Positions 9,957 to 19,271 of a DNA stretch of 38,064 nucleotides are shown here, one piece after another. Position 1 is the first letter of the stretch, and each line of letters starts with the position of its first letter. This stretch comes from Gnetum montanum (Eukaryota > Streptophyta > Gnetopsida > Gnetales > Gnetaceae): assembly GCA_015680685.1 (NCBI GenBank), contig MNCI01016318.1, forward strand, positions 6,721-44,784, read 5' to 3'. A model generated the notes under the pieces. It had not been told where the DNA came from, ran no database searches, and was given only the letters and a program-made list of their open reading frames with translations. The position numbers and the translations under genes were made by a program.

Positions 9957-12758
9957 TCATGTAGTTCCAGGTGGCGGTGGCTCCTCCGTTGGTGCTTTCC
10001 CTTTGTCTTGTGCTCCAAGTTTTAAGGTTTGATGGTGTTGAAGTATGGCCTGGAGCTTCTCCTCTTCGGTTTGAGGGTCTTGTGCCATCCATGCTAATGT
10101 TCCAATGTTTGACGGAGTTAGCACTTCCCATGGATAGGGTAATTGCGGAAACATTTGATTGACCTTGACATACTAAGCTGCGAACACGTGTCGTTCCTCC
10201 TCATAGGCTTTGGCTTTATCCTTGTATTCTTGAAAATCTGCTAGCTGTTGAGCCAAATCTGTTGCGACACCCTTTTGGCCTTGGTAGCTTGCCTTTACTA
10301 CCTCAAGTTCAGAATTTGCAACTTCCAGTTTTTCCAACAGCTTCTTACACTCTGCAAATTCTGCTTCATATTTGATGTGGGTGGTTGCTACCTATTGCTC
10401 GAGCTTTGTCCTTAGGCACCTTGCTGTTAACATGGCAAGGTTGGCATACCTCAAATTTGCCAACTCCATGTATTTTTTCAAATCCTAAATCTGCAGGTCC
10501 TAGCTCTTAACTTCCGCTTGGTGGGCAAAGGCATATGTGTCCAATATGGCCCGCCAGGCAGTGTGTTGAGCACTGATAGCGTTGATCTGGGCCTTGGCCA
10601 TATGGATCTCCTTCTTAAGGATCTGTTTGTACATCCCCACATGATCTCGGAAGTGTTCCTTCAGCTTCTCATGTTGTTTAGCCTCGTTTTGCCATGCGCT
10701 TATTTCAATGGCTATCTTTTGATGAATTGCATGTACCTCCTCCATTAAGAGGGTTCGATTCTCCCTAGCTAAACGACTTATGTCTTGGTTAACCCGGATG
10801 AATTGTTCTCACAACTAATGAAAGTGTTCCTTGAGAATGTTCTTTTGTTTCTCCATAGTGGTCAACTGAAGGTTGTCGATAGCAAGCTGTTTATTTTCTT
10901 CCTGTAAGGCGTTAAGTGCTTTAAGATGCGTGTGAGTTTGCACCTGTGCTGCGGAAGCATCCCAAACAGCCTTCTCTTTTTCATCAGCCACCTTTTTATT
11001 CTCTGCTATTAGCTTGGTTAGTTGCTCAGTTCTAAAATTATCTAGCTGGTCTGCAGGAACAAATTGCAAAGGGTCCCGCTGTGTTGCTTGTAGGGCCACG
11101 AGCTGCTCTTGTAATCTTTGCACTTCTACTTCAACATGCTCGGCCCTCAATTCTGTTAAGACCAGCTTCCCCTTTGTGGAAATGACGTCTGACTAAATTG
11201 TTGTAACATCCTGAGGGATGTCAAATAGGGACATCATTACTTGCCTTGTTTGTAGTAATCGATCAAGTGCATCCTCATGTTCTATAGGAGTCATTGAGGT
11301 TCCGATTAAAGTTTGAGCATCTCATGCTCCTGTGAGATCTACCAGTGGCACAACAAGTATGTTGAATGATTCTTTGATGTGGTCCGCGACCACTTCTGCA
11401 GCTCCCATGGCATCTTGGTGTTGCATGACCATCACAGTAGCCCCTTCACCAGTCTCTAAGTGCACCTGGAAAGATGCCACGTTTCCTGAGATTTGTTGTG
11501 GCCATCTACTTTCCCCTCCTCCTGTGTGAATAGACACTTCATCCCTTGTGCGATCCAAAGAAATAATAGGCTGAATGGCATCATCAATGACATGGAAGAG
11601 GTTTGCGTCATCACGACTTCCCCAACTGACCGTCTCAGCGATGGCCCTGAGATGGCTCATCGACGGTCTATAGTCTTGCGGCAGTGGCGGCTAATCTTGG
11701 CCTATGCTGGGCCCTGCTTCCTGTTGTTAGCTGGGTCCTGTGCTTGGAAGTTGATTGGGTCTTGCAAGTTGAGTTGTAGTTGTAGTTGGTCCAGCTGTTT
11801 GTTCTTCTTCTTCTTCTTCTTTTGGTCCTAGCATCTCGCCAGTGATTTTCCTTGGAGTTGGTGACTTTAAAAATTTGGTGTATGAAGCAGTCTAAGCTTT
11901 TCGGATGACATCATTAGTGTACCCCTAAATACTAGCACATTGGCATAGCTTTCTAATAAGACAAGGGAAAGGAAAAGCAAGCTTCCCTGTCTTTCGTTTC
12001 TCGAATCGCCTCAGGATCTCCATTAAATATAGATGAGGCAAGTTAGCATTAACCTTTCCCATCAGCATTGCACATCATCTTGCCACATATGTTGATATTC
12101 TTTTTAGGCCCTTTGTGGGGAAGAGGTGATATGTTCCAATTTTAAAGTAAATCCTCTCTTCTGTCGTTAACTCACCAAATGTTTTATCTTTGCCATAAGC
12201 CCTTTCCAACCAATCTCGTTGCACATCGAGGTCTAAACAGGTGGATAACTGAGCAACTTTGGGCCTTGTATTCGAAAGATTTAACACTTCTGAAATGGCC
12301 TACGTGGAGAAATCAACTATCACACCACAAATATTAACAGTGGTGCCTTGCTCCCTATTGTGCTAGAATTGGTACGTCTCTCCTAGGTACCAGGCACCGC
12401 TTTTAGAGAGGGTAGGCCATAAAGGAGATCCTTTGAGGTGATCCCTAACAGCCTCAGAAGTGAACTATGCAAATGATTCAAAGTTCAATTCCACAATCAC
12501 CGCAGCGAATGTGGACTTCTCGTGGATGGCCTGAACACAATCTTAGGACAACGTGAGATGTTGTCCCTGTTCAAGCGCTGCAACAATTCTTCCTTCTACT
12601 TGCCTGGACTGTACGGTAGGAGGATTCTCTTGATGAATGTTGAATGATTGTTCCTTCTGTTCTGCATGTTGTCTGGCAGGATCTTGTCTTCCACCTCTCT
12701 GAGATCGTTTGCTTCCACCTTGAGTAGGACCTTCCTGTTGTCCATGGTTTGGGACCAT
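9957..12758 (-). pseudogene. E1 second ORF: plant transposon-protein domain plus coiled-coil protein, broken by C-to-T stops
   Basis: One minus frame of 933 codons runs from ATG at 12758 to the stop at 9957. It has 17 in-frame stops and no frameshift. Order: Gln-rich N-terminus; a domain (about 12500-11850) with VNICGVIVDFS, ERIYFKIGTYHLFPTKGL and LAFPFPCLIRKLCQ, resembling the 'putative plant transposon protein' domain of Athila-type ORFs (Pfam Transposase_32, from memory); an acidic/Thr-rich linker with a Glu run; then heptad-rich helices (11150-10200) such as LIAENKKVADEKEKAVWDAS and QEENKQLAIDNLQL. The C-terminus is Pro-rich. All stops (12 TAG, 3 TGA, 2 TAA) are one C-to-T step from CAG, CGA or CAA. 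The protein's role is unknown; an accessory or env-position protein is possible. Confidence 0.7.
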
Positions 12759-13407
12759 CTACAATCACACAGGCCAAGCGTTAGTAAGGTTGTTTTTGAA
12801 ATTAAGTTATACTTTACTGCTTGCCTTAATTAATTAATTTGTTTATCTTCATGTGATCTTGCCCGAAAGATTGTAATGTTGAGTCCTTTTTGCTTAGGTG
12901 GTTTCCAAATTTAATTTTCTAGTATAGCTAAGGGGAAGAAATTGTTTTTGACACATTTTATTCTTAATTTTACAACTAATTACCCTTAAAGATGTCCTTC
13001 GGGTAATGATGAATTTCAAAAAATTTATGGGCTATTCAGCATGTGCCCCTCCCCCACGACTAAACTGAACACTCCGGGTTCAAGTAGGTTCAAACGGAAT
13101 GAAAATCGAAGTACTAGCGAGCAAGTTATGGATATGAAAGCAAGGGATGCGTAATCACGAGTTGTAGAGAGAAATTTGAAAAACTTCCCCTACATGAACA
13201 GTTGCAAATGATGTTGATTAGCACAGGGGGGTCACATATATATATTTTCATTGAAGTTAGGGCACTTAGAGGATGTACCGAATTTTTAAGATTTGTTTTT
13301 GAAATTGACGTTGTAAGCTTAGGACATTGGGCAATTGTTAAGGGGTTCTAGGGTAATTCAATTAGTTTGAAAGGCACAAATAATTATGATGGTGTGGAAT
13401 TTATCAA
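12759..13407. other. E1 interior leader before the second ORF
   Basis: A/T-rich, no readable product. It may hold a splice or leader region for the downstream ORF, but no site can be fixed. Confidence 0.4.
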
Positions 13408-13710
13408 NNNNNNNNNNNNNNNNNNNNNNNNNNNNNNNNNNNNNNNNNNNNNNNNNNNNNNNNNNNNNNNNNNNNNNNNNNNNNNNNNNNNNNNNNNNNN
13501 NNNNNNNNNNNNNNNNNNNNNNNNNNNNNNNNNNNNNNNNNNNNNNNNNNNNNNNNNNNNNNNNNNNNNNNNNNNNNNNNNNNNNNNNNNNNNNNNNNNN
13601 NNNNNNNNNNNNNNNNNNNNNNNNNNNNNNNNNNNNNNNNNNNNNNNNNNNNNNNNNNNNNNNNNNNNNNNNNNNNNNNNNNNNNNNNNNNNNNNNNNNN
13701 NNNNNNNNNN
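13408..13710. other. Assembly gap (N run)
   Basis: 303 unknown bases. Open frames that cross it are artefacts. Confidence 1.
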
Positions 13711-14482
13711 ATTAACCCATCGTTCCAAGATCAGGACCAAGTCCATTCCTCTGATCAGTGACACCACATTGGTTCATCCCATGATGAGCAACTATGAGAG
13801 TACCAAAACAACAAGGCGTATGATCACTTGGCATTTTATTCAAGGGAGGAGTGATTTTTGCTTTGTGGCACTTTGTTTTTCTGCTTTTCTTTTCTTCTTT
13901 CTCTTTTTTTTGAATACTAAATCTAGAGAAGCTGCCAACCTTCAGGCATGGGTGCATGTCTTTCCAGTGGGACCCCCTAGAACAGCATTGGATTTTTGAG
14001 TGCCCTTTTGATTACTCTTACTCCCATTCTTGTTAGATCTACAAGGATCTTAGTACAACCACATTGCATGATAACTGCCACAGACGTCACCAAAGAGAAT
14101 CCACAAGTCCCCTTGATGTCACACCCTAATCATTCCCTCTTGATCCATCCTTCTTCATTCCGGGTACAATGAACAAAAAATTAATTTTAAGTTTTTTTTA
14201 AATGTCAAGAATATCAATATACCCTTGAATAGAACCTCTTATTTGTAGAGTGGATGAGTGGGTGTAGTGGGCTTACTATCCACATAATTGGTCACTCGAG
14301 ACTTGTCAACATAGAACACACCTCAACCAATGAGCCACATGAGTGTTTTATTCATAGACTAGATTACTTATAAAAAACTTAAAAAGACAAAAAGATAAAA
14401 CAAGAAAGTTGAAAAATGAAAAATTGGAAAACAAAAATTGAAAAATTAAAGAAAAAAAAGTCGTTATTAATCCTGCTTGTTA
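13711..14482. other. E1 interior, no coding region recognised
   Basis: Between the end of gag and the sequence gap. A/T-rich with no domain in any frame; protease or reverse-transcriptase motifs were looked for and not found. Confidence 0.5.
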
Positions 14483-16465
14483 TTAGAATGGGGGGTATCC
14501 CCCATAACTAATCGATTGAGGATGGAAAGGATTAATAAGTGGAAGATGAGGATCCTTGCACGTTGGAAATATTGGGGCTCGGTCATACTTACTCCATCGG
14601 GGTTCACACACTTGATTATAGTAAGCATAGTGGGGTAATTTATACGATGTAGTTCCCGGATAATGAGTTGACCCACTATGATATTTGGGACTATTAGATG
14701 GTATGCAAGGATTGGGATGTTGCCTTCCATGATTATGTTCATTGGGCCATATGGTTGTTGGAGCGTTAGTTGGTGGCCCTAATGAAGTAACATGAGGTGT
14801 TGGGTCCGAAGATGAAGGTGCACCACAATGTTGGACTTGTGCTGAGTCAGAGGATGCAGTGGCCTTGGAATTGTGTTGTTCCTTCCTATGGTCATGTTTA
14901 AAGAAGGGGTGCCTTCGATGTTGCTGAGGTCTCTCACTACTGTTGGAAACAGTAGCACAAGTAGTGTTCGTGGGTTGTTGCAGTGGTGCAGACACCTTAG
15001 GAACAATTTGTGGTAGTGTAGAAGGAGGAAAAAATTGAGAATGTTGAAAGTTAGGAGGAGTATAAGGTGCACAAGGTCGTGGTTGTGTTGAAGACATGGG
15101 CTGATAGTATTGAGAAGAATGGTAATGTGGTGAGATAGAGTATGTTGGCCCAGTTGGAGAAACAAGATGTTGAACAAGATAAGCGTTTGGGTTCGGATGA
15201 TACGATGTGTGTCTCCAATTTAGGGGTGGTCTCCCCCATGACTGGGATTGTTGCCACTATGATCGAATACAGTATCTCTGCATGAACTCTAGATGTAACG
15301 TGTTTCCCCAATGCTGATGTAAATGTAACATTATTGGGCATTGGCCCTTGGGGTGATCGTACAGGCATATGTTGCATTCATACGTATGATTGGTAGTTGA
15401 GCTCTTATTTTCCTTATCCCTTCTTTCCGATTGTCTAATGTTTTTTCCTGTTTCTTGGATTGTCAAAACTCTATCTCTAATGATGTTGATAAATTCTCCA
15501 CACTTTTTATGCGTCCATTCCAACATCTTATTGATCTTTGCGTCGACTTCTTCTAATGATTGTTGTACCAGCAAAGATGATTCTTTCTCCTTGTGATAGG
15601 TTGATTTCTCCTTTATATGATCATGGACCTTTGTTAAGTTGAGATTTTGGTCCCATTGATGTTTTTCAACATTCTCCCATCTAGCCATTTCTCCTTCTTC
15701 TTTTGCTACCCACTTAATAAGCTCTTGGAGTTGATGGGTTCATAGTTCGTATAATTGGCCTTGGGCATACATTCCTAGGGTTTTTCTTGTCTCATCACGA
15801 AGCCCATTGATGATATGATACATTAGCCTTTCCTTGGAGAACTCATGGCCTGGACAGTTTTTTAACAGTGTGTAATATCTTTCTAAGGTCATGTCCAAGG
15901 GTTCATGTTGTGCTTGTTTCCACCATTGGATTTGTTTCCTCAAGGCTGACACTCTTGTGTAGGTTTGATATCTTTCGTTAAAGAGTTCTACCATTGTTGG
16001 CCAACGTCGTCTTAAATTTGGCTTTAATGATCTATACCATACTTTTGCTTGGCCAATGAGTGTCATAGGAAAGAGCTTAAGTTTTTGCCAATCGTTATCA
16101 ATATTGTTCCATGTGCAGGCATCGTAGAAGGCTAGTAAATGTTGATGTAGATCTAAGTCATAGCCTCCTGAAAAAGTAGGAAAGTTGTTTAAATCGAGCC
16201 TGGGTAGGTGGCTCTCTTTACGATGCCTACGGGAGATTCGAACAGCCTCCTGTATCTGTGTTAAGCTTGTAATGACTAGTAGGGGTTCATCGTCATCAGG
16301 TAAGTTATGCTTTCGTGCGTTGGGATGACGTTGCTTTTGTTGATGTTTATAAGAAACCCCCACCTCAAGTTGCGTACTCCAATCTTGATTGTCATATAGT
16401 TCGTTGGTTCTCCAATGAACTTCCTCACTAGATGTGGCATTATTGTAATCTTGTAGGAGAGGCAT
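14483..16465 (-). pseudogene. E1 gag, broken by two nonsense codons
   Basis: One minus frame of ~660 codons starts 142 bases inside the 5' LTR. It has a retrotransposon gag core (about residues 85-240) with QHLLAFYDAC, AKVWYRSLKPN and LERYYTLLKNCPGH, then charged helical sequence. A zinc knuckle CNICLYDHPKGQC (CX2CX3HX4C, 15339-15375) follows, and the tail is rich in Pro, Gln and His. Gag would form the particle and bind the RNA. Internal stops occur near 15738 (TGA) and 15255 (TAG); both fit C-to-T change of CGA and CAG, and no frameshift is present. The same knuckle spacing is in E2 and E3. Confidence 0.85.
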
Positions 16466-16587
16466 GATTTTGAAGCTGTGTGTGAACTTGTATGTGACTT
16501 TTTGTAATTAATTCTTCTTAAAAGATATATCGTTAATTCCTATACAGCGACCTTGGATGATATAACTAATCTAGATAACTAGCACTG

Positions 16588-16605
16588 TCCCCGGCAACGG
16601 TGCCA
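16588..16605 (-). other. E1 primer-binding site, tRNA-Asp type
   Basis: The minus strand reads TGGCACCGTTGCCGGGGA one base after the LTR end. It is complementary to the 3' end of plant tRNA-Asp (CCCCGGCAACGGCGCCA) except for one C-to-T change. This site fixes the minus orientation. Confidence 0.85.
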
Positions 16606-16606
16606 A

Positions 16607-17411
16607 TGATGAGTGGCGAGGTACCCCTATACTCAACCATATGAATACGAGTGTTACATGCACGATCCGGTCGAACTCCATAGACGGATTAGTTGTGGCA
16701 TCTAGATAGTTAGCCTTAGGTCATAGTTCGTTGTCTTCCCACCTGGACTAGTATTAGCTTTATCACATATGGTTTAGTCCAGAGTGAGATGTATGACGTG
16801 TTTCTAACCTAACACTACTCCTGAAGGCAATGGAAAGTAATATTAAGTAATCTAGGAGAGAGAGGGTGAGAGAGAATCTAAGCTAGCCTAAGTGCAATGA
16901 GCATCTGTTCCTTGATTATCCATACACATATTGGACTTCGTGCAGATCCTAGGTACGCTACTGGGTTACCAAGTAGTCACACTTAAATGCTCATAATCAA
17001 GTCGTACTCATTCCGCATTTAACATGAGTTTAAGGGTGAGAAGAGATTAACTAGGAAAGCAGTAATTAACAATAAAATAAATAATTAATCTAAATGAATG
17101 TTGCAATGATGAAGTAATCTCGATCTTTATTGTTGGTCATGTGCGTGTCCAAGTACATTACACTCGAATAAAGGATGCCGTACAATTACAATCAACACAC
17201 TGCGGGCATATAGTGGGAAATAATTCTAACTCTAAGAAGGGAAAACTACAAGAGTTTGGGTAAGGAACTAAGAACTGACTCCCAAAACTCATCTGTCTAC
17301 CTCTTATTTATAGATGAGGAGAAAGGCCGCGATATCGCGTATGTGATATCGTGATTGAGCATGCGATATCTCGTACATGATATCGCAGTCGCCCCAAATG
17401 ACGACTCACCA
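16607..17411 (-). repeat. E1 5' LTR
   Basis: 805 bp, about 90-95% like the 3' LTR by eye, with mostly transition differences. The outer end is CACCA, not CATCA. The inner end TGATGAGT abuts the primer-binding site. Confidence 0.9.
17305..17312 (-). promoter_or_regulatory. TATA box of the E1 5' LTR promoter
   Basis: TATAAATA on the minus strand, followed by AGAGG. The same block is at the same LTR position in E2 (18418) and E3 (31432). GATATCGCG-type palindromes lie upstream. It would drive the E1 transcript leftwards. Confidence 0.7.
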
Positions 17412-17416
17412 ATAAT
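17412..17416. repeat. Target-site duplication of E1, right copy
   Basis: ATAAT directly after the LTR terminus ACTCACCA; same as 8968-8972. Confidence 0.85.
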
Positions 17417-17532
17417 AAATATTCATTATTACTGTAATTGTAACCATCACCATTTATAATAATAATAAATATTCAATATTACCCACCATTTATAATAACA
17501 AATATTAATTATTACCCATGTTGGGCCCTACA

Positions 17533-17760
17533 CATGAGGGAATACAAAGAGATGAATGGGGAGCCCAAGGGTCGGGGGGCATCAATTGAATAGAGATTCG
17601 ACTCCCCTATAGTGACTCTTTGGCTCTTTTGCATGTGGTGTGTGCATGTGAGGGAATACAAAGAGACGAATGGGAAGCTCAGGGGTTAGGGGGCATTAAT
17701 CAAGTAGAGATTCAACTCCCATGCATGTGGCGCATGCGGGTGGGGGAATACGAAAAGATC
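17533..17760. repeat. Tandem repeat, 114-bp period, two copies plus a partial third
   Basis: GAGGGAATACAAAGAGA starts at 17536 and 17650. Each is followed by GGGGGGCAT-like or GGGGGCATTAAT and AGAGATTC sequence ending CAACTCCC or CGACTCCCC. A shortened third start with GGGGGAATACGAAAAGA is at about 17742. Non-coding. Confidence 0.75.
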
Positions 17761-18152
17761 AAACTAAATTGACATTGCAACATATATTTGTAATGCATAT
17801 TCGTTCGTGAAGATATAAAAAATCACGTTAGAAATGCATAAATAATGTTATTATTACATTATGAGGTTTTGTATATTGACATTATTGTTATAATGGACAA
17901 GATATGAATGATGCTAACACCTCATTCATAATTATTATATTATAATTATTGTGGAATCCAATAAATGTTATGAGATTATTATAATTAGAGTAATAATCCA
18001 TAATTATAATCTGAGATATTATGGATTATAAGATTCATTCAAACGGTAAATATTTCATAATAAATAAAGCTAAGATATGATGAAATATTACTCATAATCC
18101 ATAATTTTAGAGATATTATTTATTCATTTACAATGCTAACCCATAATGATTA

Positions 18153-18312
18153 TATCTCGGTTAGAATTATCCATAAGATATACATAATGAAATGATTATA
18201 AATAATTGACTTTATTTATGATGAAATGTTTATAATCATTATATATAATCATTTATGTTTATGATTATAAATATTTCATTATAAATAGTCGAGATTATGA
18301 ATAACCGAGATA
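18153..18312. repeat. 160-bp imperfect AT-rich palindrome
   Basis: The left end TATCTCGGTTAGAATTATCC pairs with the right end GGTTATTC...CCGAGATA read in reverse complement. Inside, ATAATGAAAT and GATTATAAAT blocks also pair. It could fold as a long hairpin and may be a degraded MITE. It ends 23 bp before the E2 LTR. Confidence 0.5.
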
Positions 18313-18417
18313 CACAGTAGGAGTGGCTCCCCTGCTGATGAACCATGATATCGCGTCCACGATATCGGATCAACGATGCGATGTTGGATACTTGATATTG
18401 CGGCCTGTCTCCTTGCC

Positions 18418-18425
18418 TATAAATA
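18418..18425 (+). promoter_or_regulatory. TATA box of the E2 LTR
   Basis: TATAAATA followed by AGAGG, in the same place as in E1 and E3. Confidence 0.65.
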
Positions 18426-18592
18426 AGAGGTGGTGCCCTTAGTTTCCACATTAGAAAGTTAGTCCCTTAGCCAAATTCTTGCCATTTCTTCCCTCCAAAG
18501 TTAGAATTATTTCTACGTGCCCACAGTAGGAGTCATAGAGTGAATAGATCTTTATTCGAGCATTGTATACCTGAGCACACTTTGTGTATGGC

Positions 18593-18598
18593 AATAAA
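18593..18598 (+). promoter_or_regulatory. Candidate polyadenylation signal in the E2 LTR
   Basis: AATAAA about 175 bases after the TATA box, conserved in E3 (31608). This suits the R-region signal of an LTR. Confidence 0.5.
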
Positions 18599-19140
18599 GA
18601 CAAATTTTATGATAAACTTGCAGCATACAGAATAGATTAATTAGTGTTAATTATTATTTAATGCTTTCCTAGTTAATTAACGATCTCTCTCACCCTACAA
18701 CTCTCTTAGTTAAATACACTCAGTACGATCACTTCGAGCATGTGTGGAGCACTTGGTAACCCAGTAACGATTAGCATTTGGTAATCCTAGTAGTGTTGCA
18801 TTGGTTTAGGATGTGTACAGCAAGTGGGAATGGATATTGGTGTTAGGAGTAATTAGAACTTAGTTAATGAGTAGTTAAATTAGATTAGTTACTTAGTTAT
18901 CTATCCCCATCCTTACTAGCGCAGGATATAAAACACACAAAAGCCATAAAAATCATATGCCTCAAGCTTACTTAACCATACAACTATGACATACAAGTAA
19001 GTTTGGAAAGACAACGATTAACCAACCCATTATTGTTCCACAAAGGCGCATAGGCAGTTAGTCCCTAGAATTTGACTGGATCGTGCGTGAAACACTCATA
19101 TTCATATGGTTGAGTGTAGGGGTACCTCACCGCTCATCAT

Positions 19141-19158
19141 TGGCGCTGTTACCGGGGA
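19141..19158 (+). other. E2 primer-binding site, tRNA-Asp type
   Basis: TGGCGCTGTTACCGGGGA, complementary to the tRNA-Asp 3' end with two C-to-T mismatches. Confidence 0.85.
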
Positions 19159-19271
19159 CTTAGTTGTCTGTGCGCTAAGTAGAACTTAGGAAATCATTTA
19201 CATCATTGGAACGAACCCTTAGGATTGCTTAAGAAAAAGATAATAGTATATTGCACACTGAACAAGACAAG

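Larger units (their letters stand above)
8973..17411 (-). mobile_element. E1: complete non-autonomous Ty3/gypsy-like LTR retrotransposon
   Basis: The element is bounded by 820-bp (8973-9792) and 805-bp (16607-17411) LTRs. It is flanked by the perfect 5-bp duplication ATAAT (8968-8972, 17412-17416). In minus orientation the order is 5' LTR, tRNA-Asp primer site (16588-16605), gag (16465-14483), an uncharacterised stretch with a 303-base gap, a second 933-codon ORF (12758-9957), polypurine tract and 3' LTR. No protease, reverse transcriptase, RNase H or integrase can be read in the visible sequence, and the gap is too small to hold them if its length is true. E2 and E3 share its LTR ends, primer site and gag type, so it is likely a non-autonomous relative. 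The LTRs differ at many sites, so the insertion is not recent. Confidence 0.9.
17417..18335. other. AT-rich spacer between E1 and E2
   Basis: No gene. 17417-17520 has repeats of TTTATAATAATAA and ATATTCA types, continuing the pre-insertion locus of E1. A tandem repeat and a palindrome inside it are listed separately. Confidence 0.6.
18336..19139 (+). repeat. E2 5' LTR
   Basis: 804 bp from TGATGAAC to CGCTCATCA. U3 carries GATATCGCG and related palindromes (18348-18400). TATAAATA is at 18418 and AATAAA at 18593. The end is followed by one T and the primer site. Confidence 0.9.

Noticed and set aside
13367-13999. Open frames spanning the N run
   Set aside because: Created by unknown bases; nothing recognisable on either side.
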